Origin: Chloracidobacterium sp. N
GTDB lineage: Bacteria; Acidobacteriota; Blastocatellia; Chloracidobacteriales; Chloracidobacteriaceae
Assembly: GCF_018304765.1 (NCBI RefSeq)
Contig: NZ_CP072642.1
Coordinates: 2,385,819-2,449,818, forward strand
DNA length: 64,000 bases
Direction: 5' to 3'
Each line of letters opens with the position of its first letter. Position 1 is the first letter of the stretch. Of this stretch, positions 8,097 to 15,729 are shown one piece after another. Made by a program: the position numbers and the translations under genes. Under the pieces are notes generated by a model that did no database searches, was not told the origin of the DNA, and saw only the letters and a program-made list of their open reading frames with translations.

Positions 8097-10067
8097 CTAC
8101 TCAAAACGATACCTTTCAATGCGGGCCAGGCCGCCGGTCGTCCCCACAAACAGGGCGTCAGGACGAACCGCCAGCGCCGTGACGTTGGACGAGGGCAGTC
8201 CGCTCTGCCAGACACGCCATTGCCGCCGCCGAAGGTCATACACCAGCAGACCACGGTCGAGTGTTCCGACGTACAGCCGCTCGCCATCCGTCGCCATGGC
8301 GTTGAGGTTGACTTCGATGCCTTTCGTTTCAGGAAAGCGCACCATGTCGCCATTCGGATGCAGGGCGCAGACGCCGCCGCCGTAGGTCCCGACGTAGAGC
8401 AGGCCGTCCACACTCAGAAGGGCGCTAATCCAGTTGGCCGGCAGTTCCGCGTTGTCGGTGCGCCACGTCCGCACTACGCGCAGCCCGTCGAGTTCTGCCA
8501 GTCCAGCGAGCGTCCCAACGTAGAGCCGGCTGTCATGCACGGCGCAGCAGTACAGGTAGTTGCTTGGAAGCCCGTGAAAGGCCGTCAGACTGCGGCCGAT
8601 GCCATCCTGCCAGAGGGTCAGCCCCTTGGCTGTGGCCACGGCCAGCGCCGCCGGGCCGCTTCCGCTATTGACCGGACACAGATGTGAGACGGCATTGCCG
8701 ATCAGCATGGACGAGGCGGTATCGTAGCGCCGTACCACGCGGCCGTTGGACTCAAAAGCCACAATTCCCTGCGAGGTTGCCGCCAGCATCGGCGACAGAC
8801 GCGACGTGGCGCACAGGTAGTTGATTTCGCGTACGGTTTCATCCTGCACGTGGCGCAGCACGTCGCCGGTTTCGGGGTCCAGAATGTCCAGCCCCTGCTC
8901 GAACGTGCCGACCCAGAGCCGTCCGGTGGCATCAAAGGCCAGGCTGGTCACATGGCCGGACTTCAGACGTTGCCTCGGACTTCCCGGACGGTCAAACCGC
9001 TCCCATTCAAAACCGCCATTGGCTTTGGGAGACACCACCTGCACTCCGTCTGGCGTGAGCGCCAGCAGCCGCTCGCCGACAACGGCCAACCTGACCTGAC
9101 GGGGTGCCTTCGCCGACGCCTGGGCGGGAGACAGGCGCGCGGCGCGCAACATGGCTTCTGTCATCGGCTGGACTTCGACCACGCCGCCAACCACCAGCCC
9201 GGCGTAGAGTTTGCCCTGATGCACGGCCAGCGAGCAGACGTTGGCCTGGCGCGAAACCAGTTCGAGCTGTTCGTCGCGCGTCAGCCGCGCGATGCCGGCG
9301 TCGGTTGCCACGTACAGATGCCCGTCATGCCAGGCAAAGTCTGTCACGTGGGGGGAGGGCAGTCCGCTTGCCGGAGGCAGGTGTTGCAGACTGCCCTCCC
9401 GCCAGATGAACAGCCCCTGCGCCAGTGTGCCGACGTACAGGCGCGTCCCCTGGGCATGCAGCGCAGTGATGCCGGTCATGGGCGTCGCCTGCGGCGGCTG
9501 AAAGCGTTGGGCGAACACGCTGCCGTCGAAGTCATAGAGGCCGCCGTCGAGCAGCCCGATGATCAGGTAGTCTGGCGTAGCCAGCAGACAACTGACGTGG
9601 ACGGCCGGCGGACGGCGAAACTCGTGCCGGATGAGTTTGGTGCCGTCGTATTCGAGCAGGCCCGCCGTGCGCGTCCCGATAAAGAGCCGGTCACGAAAGA
9701 CGGCCAGCGCTGTCAGGGCGTGGTCGGGCAGGCCGTCAGCCGGTGTAAGCTGGCGGACTACCCTGCCATCGGCGGACAGAACCAGCAGCCCACCGTTGGT
9801 TGCGGCGTAGAGCTGTCCGCGAAACTCAACCAGCGCCTGGATGTCGGAAGTATCGAGCCAGAGCACAACGCCGCTGGTATCCGGCGCAGAGAGCGGCATT
9901 GAACGGATGTCCGGCTGGCCGGCCGCGGCCGCTGCCAGCCGTACTTCCTGAGCGGCCCGCCGGGCCGACCACCAGAACCACACCCCGGCCGCGGCCACGA
10001 GCAGGGCGGCCGGCCCCAGCGACAGCCGCAACGTACGTGACGACAGGGAGCGTATCACTACAGACAC
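8097..10067 (-). CDS. Membrane-anchored beta-propeller protein
   Basis: 656 residues. One N-terminal hydrophobic segment (about 15-33, LGPAALLVAAAGVWFWW) could be a signal anchor. The rest is built of about a dozen beta-propeller blades of the form LYVGTxxxGLxxxDG (LFIGTRTAGLLEYDG, LYVGTYGGGVCALHPNG, LFVGTTGGLARIERY). These resemble the ligand-binding propellers of hybrid two-component sensors, but no kinase or output domain follows. Probably a periplasmic binding or scaffold domain facing away from the cytoplasm. Function is unknown; thpR follows on the same strand. Confidence 0.82.
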   Translation of the reverse strand: MSVVIRSLSSRTLRLSLGPAALLVAAAGVWFWWSARRAAQEVRLAAAAAGQPDIRSMPLSAPDTSGVVLWLDTSDIQALVEFRGQLYAATNGGLLVLSADGRVVRQLTPADGLPDHALTALAVFRDRLFIGTRTAGLLEYDGTKLIRHEFRRPPAVHVSCLLATPDYLIIGLLDGGLYDFDGSVFAQRFQPPQATPMTGITALHAQGTRLYVGTLAQGLFIWREGSLQHLPPASGLPSPHVTDFAWHDGHLYVATDAGIARLTRDEQLELVSRQANVCSLAVHQGKLYAGLVVGGVVEVQPMTEAMLRAARLSPAQASAKAPRQVRLAVVGERLLALTPDGVQVVSPKANGGFEWERFDRPGSPRQRLKSGHVTSLAFDATGRLWVGTFEQGLDILDPETGDVLRHVQDETVREINYLCATSRLSPMLAATSQGIVAFESNGRVVRRYDTASSMLIGNAVSHLCPVNSGSGPAALAVATAKGLTLWQDGIGRSLTAFHGLPSNYLYCCAVHDSRLYVGTLAGLAELDGLRVVRTWRTDNAELPANWISALLSVDGLLYVGTYGGGVCALHPNGDMVRFPETKGIEVNLNAMATDGERLYVGTLDRGLLVYDLRRRQWRVWQSGLPSSNVTALAVRPDALFVGTTGGLARIERYRFE

Positions 10068-10215
10068 TCACTTGCGTTTGAAAACGCCGCGTAATACATT
10101 TGAAACCTCACCGCTTCACGAAACCTTCGCTTGTCCCTCACTGGTTTGCACCCTGTCCCGGTTTCGATGACCACCGCGCTCGTCCTATGCAGTTCTCACC
10201 AAGGAGAATACACCC

Positions 10216-10452
10216 ATGAGTCTTGCCACGTTGGAGTCGCTCAAACAACACCTGTTCCAAACCCATGCGGAGTATCGCAGCCTCGTCCGTGAACACCAGC
10301 GCGCCGATGCCCGCTTGCAGGAAATTCTGGCGCTGCCCCACCCCCGCCCCGATGAACTGGAAGAATCCGCCCTGCTCAAACGTCGTAAGCTATACCTGAA
10401 AGACCGGATGGAAGAAATTGTACGCCAGCAGCAAGCTGGAGTGGCTGTGTAA
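10216..10452 (+). CDS. YdcH/DUF465-type small helical protein
   Basis: 78 residues, almost entirely helical, with heptad-like charged residues (YRSLVREHQRADARLQEIL, RRKLYLKDRMEEIVRQ). The spacing and the C-terminal KRRKLxLKDxMEEI segment match the DUF465/YdcH family of small soluble proteins of unknown role. AAGGAG sits nine bases before the ATG. A strong intrinsic terminator follows at 10499, so it is probably a single-gene transcript. Confidence 0.78.
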   Translation: MSLATLESLKQHLFQTHAEYRSLVREHQRADARLQEILALPHPRPDELEESALLKRRKLYLKDRMEEIVRQQQAGVAV

Positions 10453-10498
10453 GTTCCCCCTGACCGCCTTTTCCCGGTGAGGGACACACGCTTTGCGC

Positions 10499-10538
10499 AC
10501 GAAGCGCCGCCTGTCACAGGTGGCGCTTCGTCGTTTTT
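10499..10538 (+). terminator. Rho-independent terminator after the DUF465 gene
   Basis: A 15-base arm (10499-10513) and its complement (10517-10531) enclose a three-base TCA loop with one G-T pair. The stem is followed by CGTTTTT. It lies 46 bp after the stop codon at 10452 and before the next gene. Confidence 0.85.
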
Positions 10539-10626
10539 GGCGCGGCCTGTGCTATAGGTTACGCGCCCCCGGCGCTTCGCCGGGCAGCCTGCCCGACGGG
10601 CAAGCCATTTCACAGCGAGGCACACC

Positions 10627-11775
10627 ATGACAGCGCCACGACGGGAACGCATCCGTTTGCCCAGGCTGCGGGCAGCCGACTTTCAGCACCCACTGGACGT
10701 GGCGGCCCTGGATGCTGTCAAGCAGGCGCGCGGGCTGGACTTCATCATTCGCAAACTGAACGAGTACGGCTGGGAACGCTGGTTCCGGGTGACGAACACT
10801 GCCGACAACGTGCGCGTCACGCCCCGGCAGTGCAAGCGCATTCACGACCTGCTCCGTGAAGCCTGCGCCATTCTGGCCCTGCCGGAGCCGGAGCTGTATC
10901 TCGACCAGGACCCGATTCTCAACGCCTACACGTTTGGGACGGAACAGCCCTTCATCGTACTTCAGTCCGGGCTGGTGGATTTCCTGTCGGAGGATGAGCT
11001 GCTGGGTGTCATTGCTCATGAACTGGGTCATATCAAGTGCGGCCACGTGCTGTACAAGATGATGGCCAACTTCCTCTCGATCATCATCGAGCGGATTGGG
11101 GAAGCGACCTTTGGGCTTGGCTCGCTGGTGGGGACGGGCCTGCTGCTGGCACTGTACGAATGGGACCGCAAGGCCGAACTTTCCTGTGACCGGGCGGGGC
11201 TGCTGGTGGTCCAGGACCTGGACACCTATCTGACGTTGCTGCTGAAGCTGGCCGGGGGGAGTCGGGCGGTTTTTGACCAGCTCAACGTCGAGGAATTCCT
11301 GCGTCAGGCCGACGCCTACGAAGAACTCGACCGCGACCTGCTCAGCCGGGTGTACAAGTTCCTGCAGGTGTACCGGCGCACGCATGCTTTCCCGGCCGTC
11401 CGCGCCAAGGAAATCAAGCAGTGGGCGGAAACCGGTGCCTATGCGTCCCTGCTGGATGGGAGTTACTGGATGCGTCCGACGCCGCCCGATGACGTGCCGG
11501 GCCGGGCGTGGTCTCCGGCGGACAGCCCTAGTCCGCCGCCGACGGGCGGCGCGGTGGTGCTGCCGGTCTGTCCGGCCTGTGGTGCCGGACAGGTCGATCC
11601 CCAGGCGCGGTTCTGTTACCAGTGTGGGCATCCGATGGACCGGCCGGCGGCCAGGTCAGCCCTGCCGCCACCGTTGCCGGCAGAAACGGGGCTTCGTTGC
11701 CCCAACTGCGATGCGGTCATCTCGAAAAGCGACGTGTTCTGCCCGGTCTGCGGCTTGAACACACAACTTGGATGA
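10627..11775 (+). CDS. M48-family metalloprotease with two C-terminal zinc ribbons
   Basis: 382 residues. The peptidase domain has IAHELGHIKCGH (zinc ligands of HExxH near 131-135) and the third-ligand motif AELSCDRAGL. The family cleaves membrane or misfolded proteins (HtpX, Ste24) or acts in the cytoplasm. The C-terminus carries two treble-clef-like ribbons, CPAC...CYQC and CPNC...CPVC (about 314-335 and 357-379), after a Pro-rich linker. A moderately hydrophobic stretch follows HExxH but no clear multi-span membrane region is seen, unlike HtpX. GAGG is positioned upstream of the ATG. Fold is sure; substrate is unknown. Confidence 0.88.
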   Translation: MTAPRRERIRLPRLRAADFQHPLDVAALDAVKQARGLDFIIRKLNEYGWERWFRVTNTADNVRVTPRQCKRIHDLLREACAILALPEPELYLDQDPILNAYTFGTEQPFIVLQSGLVDFLSEDELLGVIAHELGHIKCGHVLYKMMANFLSIIIERIGEATFGLGSLVGTGLLLALYEWDRKAELSCDRAGLLVVQDLDTYLTLLLKLAGGSRAVFDQLNVEEFLRQADAYEELDRDLLSRVYKFLQVYRRTHAFPAVRAKEIKQWAETGAYASLLDGSYWMRPTPPDDVPGRAWSPADSPSPPPTGGAVVLPVCPACGAGQVDPQARFCYQCGHPMDRPAARSALPPPLPAETGLRCPNCDAVISKSDVFCPVCGLNTQLG

Positions 11776-11804
11776 GTCCAAAGCCAAGGACCTGAAACAT
11801 CACG

Positions 11805-12575
11805 ATGCTGGCCAAGCGCATCATTCCCTGCCTCGATGTCAACGCCGGGCGGGTCGTCAAAGGCGTCCGATTCCTTGATCTCGTGGATGCCGGCGACCCC
11901 GTTGCCCAGGCGCGGCGCTACGATGCCGAAGGCGCGGACGAACTCGTTTTTCTCGACATCACCGCCTCATCCGACCGCCGGGCGATTGTCACCCAGATGG
12001 TACGCGCCGTGGCCGACGCCGTGTTCATTCCCTTCACGGTCGGCGGCGGCATCCGTACCGTGGACGACATGCGCGCCATTCTCCTCGCCGGCGCCGACAA
12101 AATTTCCGTCAACACGGCCGCCGTCCAGCAACCGCAGCTCATTGCCGAAGGCGCGCTGAAATTTGGCAGCCAGTGCATCGTCGTCGCCATTGATGCCCGG
12201 CGCATCCCGGAGACGAACCCGCCACGCTGGGAAGTCTTTCTGCACGGCGGACGTACTCCGACGGGCAAAGACGCCATGGCCTGGGCCGTCGAAGCCGAAC
12301 GGCTGGGCGCTGGCGAAATCCTGCTGACCAGTATGGACCGCGACGGCACACAGGACGGCTACGATCTCGAACTCACCGCGCAGGTAGCCGCCGCCGTGTC
12401 CATTCCAGTCATTGCTTCCGGCGGCGTGGGGACGCTTGAACACCTGCATGCCGGTTTGACCGTCGGCGGGGCCAGCGCCGCGCTGGCCGCTTCCATTTTT
12501 CACTTCGGGCAGCACACCATCGCCGAGGCCAAAGCCTACCTGCACGCGCGCGGGGTGTGCGTCCGGCAGGTCTGA
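11805..12575 (+). CDS. hisF: Imidazole glycerol phosphate synthase, cyclase subunit
   Basis: 256 residues, the usual HisF length. With HisH it converts PRFAR and glutamine-derived ammonia to IGP and AICAR in histidine synthesis. The (beta/alpha)8 barrel has the catalytic aspartates in [12 protein letters not shown] (D11) and VVAIDARRI (near D130), and the phosphate sites TVGGGIR and ASGGVG. No other his gene is in the window. Its last 40 bp overlap the 3' end of cofG on the opposite strand. Confidence 0.97.
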   Translation: MLAKRIIPCLDVNAGRVVKGVRFLDLVDAGDPVAQARRYDAEGADELVFLDITASSDRRAIVTQMVRAVADAVFIPFTVGGGIRTVDDMRAILLAGADKISVNTAAVQQPQLIAEGALKFGSQCIVVAIDARRIPETNPPRWEVFLHGGRTPTGKDAMAWAVEAERLGAGEILLTSMDRDGTQDGYDLELTAQVAAAVSIPVIASGGVGTLEHLHAGLTVGGASAALAASIFHFGQHTIAEAKAYLHARGVCVRQV

Positions 12576-13762
12576 CCGCCGGGCGCATCAACCGCCGGAA
12601 CCTCAACCGCCGGAACCGGCACAATCGCACCCAGGGCGTCCAGTTCCGCCTGCCTGGAGCGCACGAGGTCATAAACAGCCGTATCCAGCCAGGCACGGGT
12701 TTGAAACCGGGGATACACCGCCAGACGCGGACGCAGTACAAAACCCCACGCCGCCAGTTCGGCTGCATAGCGCGCCGGAGCCAGCCAAGGGGCATCCGGG
12801 TTGATCTGGTCCGGTTCCGGCGAAATACCGCCCAGGTCACGCGCTCCGGCCAGCACCAGTTCCCGCCGGTCGGCAGCGTCCGGCACGAGGTTGGGCGGAA
12901 TCTGGATCACCACGTCCGACGGCAGTATGGCGCGCGCCAACCGTACGACGGCGGCCAGCGTTGGAACGTCCGGCCCCGTCCAATCCGCCATGGCCGTTCC
13001 CGGATGGGGAACGAACGGCTGAAGGATGACCTCCTGAATGTGTCCGTACTGGTGATGCAGTTCGGCAATCGCCTCCAGCGAGGCTTCGCGGTCGGCCGGT
13101 GTTTCACCGATGCCGATGAGCAGACCCGTCGTAAACGGCACCTGCGCCCGCCCGGCGGCGGCCAGGGTTGCCAGCCGCAGGTGGGGTGCCTTTCCTGGCG
13201 CATGCTGATGGGCCGGCTGCCGGAGCAGCTCCCGGCTGGTTGTTTCCAGCATCATGCCCATCGAAACACAAACCGGGCGCAGACGGCGGAATTCTTCCTC
13301 TGTCTGATTGCCGATGTTGATGTGCGGCAGCAAACCCTGTTCGAGCGCCAGCCGGCACACGGCGGACAGATAGTCGTGGTAGTCCCGGAAACCCCAGGCA
13401 ACCAGCGTCGCCCGCAGGCGCGGAAAGGCCATGACGCCTTCGCCGCTCATGATGAGTGCCTCATGACAACCAGCCTGTTTTCCGCGAACAAAACAGCTTG
13501 CCGCTGCTTCCAGGGAAGCCAGCGGTGTCGGGCGCGCGAACGCACAGTAGCCACAGGCAAAAAGACAACTGTAGGTGGGAATGAACGTCAGGCTGTGCGA
13601 GCAGGTGACAACTTCCAGCCGGTGCGGTTCCGAACCGGATACTTCCCAGCCTGCGCCGGTGCCTTCCGGGACTGTGGGCTGGGAACCGCCCCGTTGCATC
13701 TTTTCCGGGCGTGCGTATGCTGAAACCAAGTCAACCATCCTGCCGTTGGCGTGCCGGACCAT
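12536..13762 (-). CDS. cofG: 7,8-didemethyl-8-hydroxy-5-deazariboflavin synthase, CofG subunit
   Basis: 408 residues. A radical-SAM enzyme: C66, C70 and C73 (CLFACGYC) bind the 4Fe-4S cluster. With CofH it makes the deazaflavin Fo, precursor of coenzyme F420 and of photolyase Fo. The motifs [31 protein letters not shown] and [12 protein letters not shown] match CofG rather than CofH. The partner gene is not in the window. The gene is convergent with hisF, overlapping it by 40 bp, and its start is 31 bp from hflX on the other strand. The start is uncertain; a second ATG at 13738 follows GGCAGG. Confidence 0.9.
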   Translation of the reverse strand: MVRHANGRMVDLVSAYARPEKMQRGGSQPTVPEGTGAGWEVSGSEPHRLEVVTCSHSLTFIPTYSCLFACGYCAFARPTPLASLEAAASCFVRGKQAGCHEALIMSGEGVMAFPRLRATLVAWGFRDYHDYLSAVCRLALEQGLLPHINIGNQTEEEFRRLRPVCVSMGMMLETTSRELLRQPAHQHAPGKAPHLRLATLAAAGRAQVPFTTGLLIGIGETPADREASLEAIAELHHQYGHIQEVILQPFVPHPGTAMADWTGPDVPTLAAVVRLARAILPSDVVIQIPPNLVPDAADRRELVLAGARDLGGISPEPDQINPDAPWLAPARYAAELAAWGFVLRPRLAVYPRFQTRAWLDTAVYDLVRSRQAELDALGAIVPVPAVEVPAVDAPGGQTCRTHTPRACR

Positions 13763-13793
13763 AGCGGGTCACGCAATGGCTGAAATGTGAGGG

Positions 13794-15515
13794 ATGCCTA
13801 TTTCCAAGGTCGAAGGTAACACACAAGGTCTCAAATCCAGTCAGGTCAGGCGGCTCGAACGTCTGCTTGCGCGCCGGGTTCCGCCACGGGACATCATCAC
13901 CCCGGAGTTGGCACGGCAGATGACGGAACTTTCGGCTGAAATCCGGCGGCAGGTCGGTGTGCTCATCAGCCGGCACGGACAGGTCGAATGTGTCATGGTC
14001 GGTGACGCCGGTGGCATCGTCATTCCCGACCTCAAGCGGGTGCGCGTCGGACAGGGGCGTTTTCGCGGGTTGCGGTGTCTGCACACGCAGCTTTCCGGGC
14101 CGGGGCTGACCCGCGACGACCTCAACGACCTGGCGTTGCTGCGTCTCGATCTCATGGGCGTCATCAGCGTCAGCGACACCGGACTGCCAAACTGGATTCA
14201 CGCCGCCCATCTTCTCCCGGCCACCGATGCCGTCACGGACGACACGGCAGAACCTTGGGCCTATCTGGACAAAGTGCACCCCGGTCAGCTCCAGGTGGAT
14301 TTCCTCGACCTCATCGAACATCTCGAAGCCGAGTTTGCCCGCACCCGGCGGCTGCGGGACGCGCGTGACCTGCGGGACCGCGCCATGCTGGTCGTGGTCA
14401 CGACCGGGGCGCTGGCAGACGCCGAAGCCTCCATGGAAGAACTCGTCGAACTGGCGGAATCGTGCGATCTGGTCGTGGTGGACAAGCTCATCCAGCGGCG
14501 ACGCGAACTCGACCCCAAAACCCTGCTCGGCAAAGGCAAGCTGCAGGAAGTCATCATCCGCAGCCTCCAGCATGCGGCCGATGTCCTGCTCTTTGACCAA
14601 GACCTGTCTCCAGCGCAGGTACGGACCATCGAAGCGGCAACCGACCTGAAAATTCTCGACCGCACCCAGCTCATTCTGGACATCTTCGCCCAGCGCGCCC
14701 GCAGCCGCGAAGGGAAAGTCCAGGTTGAGCTGGCGCAGCTCAAATACCTGTTGCCGCGGCTGGCCGGACACGGGGCGGATATGTCCCGGCTGGCCGGCGG
14801 CATCGGTGCCCGTGGGCCCGGCGAGACGAAACTCGAAGTGGACCGCCGCCGGGCCCGCGACCGGATTGCCGATCTGGAAAAACTCATCACCGGGCTGCGC
14901 AGCCAACGCCAGACGCGCCGCGCCCAGCGCGACCGGCAGCAGTTGCCGGTGGTCTCCATCGTGGGCTACACCAACGCCGGAAAATCCACGCTCCTCAACA
15001 CGCTGACCTCCAGTGAAGTCGTGGCGGAGCGCCGCATGTTTGCCACCCTCGACCCCACGAGCCGCCGGCTTCGCCTGCCACGCGACCGCGACATCATCAT
15101 CAACGATACCGTCGGGTTCATCCGGGACCTGCCGCCCACGCTGATGGCCGCCTTCAAGGCGACGCTCGAAGAAATCGAAACTTCCGATTTGCTCCTGCAC
15201 CTGGTGGACATTGCCGCTCCCGACTACGAACGGCGCATCGCCGCCGTGGAGGACATCCTGGCGCAACTGGAGCTTTCCCACCTGCCACGCCAGCTCGTCT
15301 TCAACAAGGCCGACCTGCTCCCGGCAGAGGAGGTCGCGGCGCTCTGCGCCCGCCATCAGGCGCTGGCCGTCGTGGCGCACGACCGGGCAACGCTGCCGCC
15401 GCTGTTGCAATCCATAGACGCCTGGCTTTCTTCACCGCGCAACCGGGAGGCAGGTCCCGGCGTTGGATACGCCCCATGGGAACCGGTCGGCAACCCCGGC
15501 GCGGTCGTTTCCTGA
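13794..15515 (+). CDS. hflX: GTPase HflX
   Basis: 573 residues, longer than E. coli HflX because of an N-terminal extension of about 200 residues. It contains the HflX glycine-rich motif GGIGARGPGETKLE, a coiled region, and a GTPase domain with G1 GYTNAGKST (about 390-398), G3 DTVGFI and G4 NKAD. The family binds the 50S ribosome and rescues stalled or heat-damaged ribosomes. The stop codon lies inside the first of three CCTGAAGCACG repeats. Confidence 0.94.
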   Translation: MPISKVEGNTQGLKSSQVRRLERLLARRVPPRDIITPELARQMTELSAEIRRQVGVLISRHGQVECVMVGDAGGIVIPDLKRVRVGQGRFRGLRCLHTQLSGPGLTRDDLNDLALLRLDLMGVISVSDTGLPNWIHAAHLLPATDAVTDDTAEPWAYLDKVHPGQLQVDFLDLIEHLEAEFARTRRLRDARDLRDRAMLVVVTTGALADAEASMEELVELAESCDLVVVDKLIQRRRELDPKTLLGKGKLQEVIIRSLQHAADVLLFDQDLSPAQVRTIEAATDLKILDRTQLILDIFAQRARSREGKVQVELAQLKYLLPRLAGHGADMSRLAGGIGARGPGETKLEVDRRRARDRIADLEKLITGLRSQRQTRRAQRDRQQLPVVSIVGYTNAGKSTLLNTLTSSEVVAERRMFATLDPTSRRLRLPRDRDIIINDTVGFIRDLPPTLMAAFKATLEEIETSDLLLHLVDIAAPDYERRIAAVEDILAQLELSHLPRQLVFNKADLLPAEEVAALCARHQALAVVAHDRATLPPLLQSIDAWLSSPRNREAGPGVGYAPWEPVGNPGAVVS

Positions 15516-15549
15516 AGCACGGGCCCTGAAGCACGTTTCCTGAAGCACG
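15511..15549 (+). repeat. Three tandem copies of an 11-mer
   Basis: CCTGAAGCACG occurs at 15511, 15525 and 15539, with an exact 14 bp period. The first copy contains the hflX stop codon. This is a local micro-repeat without hairpin potential; role unknown. Confidence 0.8.
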
Positions 15550-15634
15550 GTCCCGACGCACACTCCTGTTCCCGAACCGGCGTCCGCCCGCCGCCCCGGC
15601 CTGAACGTCGTCGTGCGCCACGAAATGACTTTTC

Positions 15635-15662
15635 TTGATTGCGAACACGATTCGGCTATGAT
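15635..15662 (+). promoter_or_regulatory. Candidate sigma-70 promoter of bamA
   Basis: TTGATT (15635-15640) and TATGAT (15657-15662) are separated by 16 bases, 67 bases before the bamA ATG at 15730, in a 200 bp gap after hflX. Sequence match only. Confidence 0.5.
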
Positions 15663-15729
15663 GCGCGCCTTGTTGCGCGATTCCTACCTTTGCTGGGCGA
15701 TGTGACTTTCTTTTATCGTGTTACGTTTC

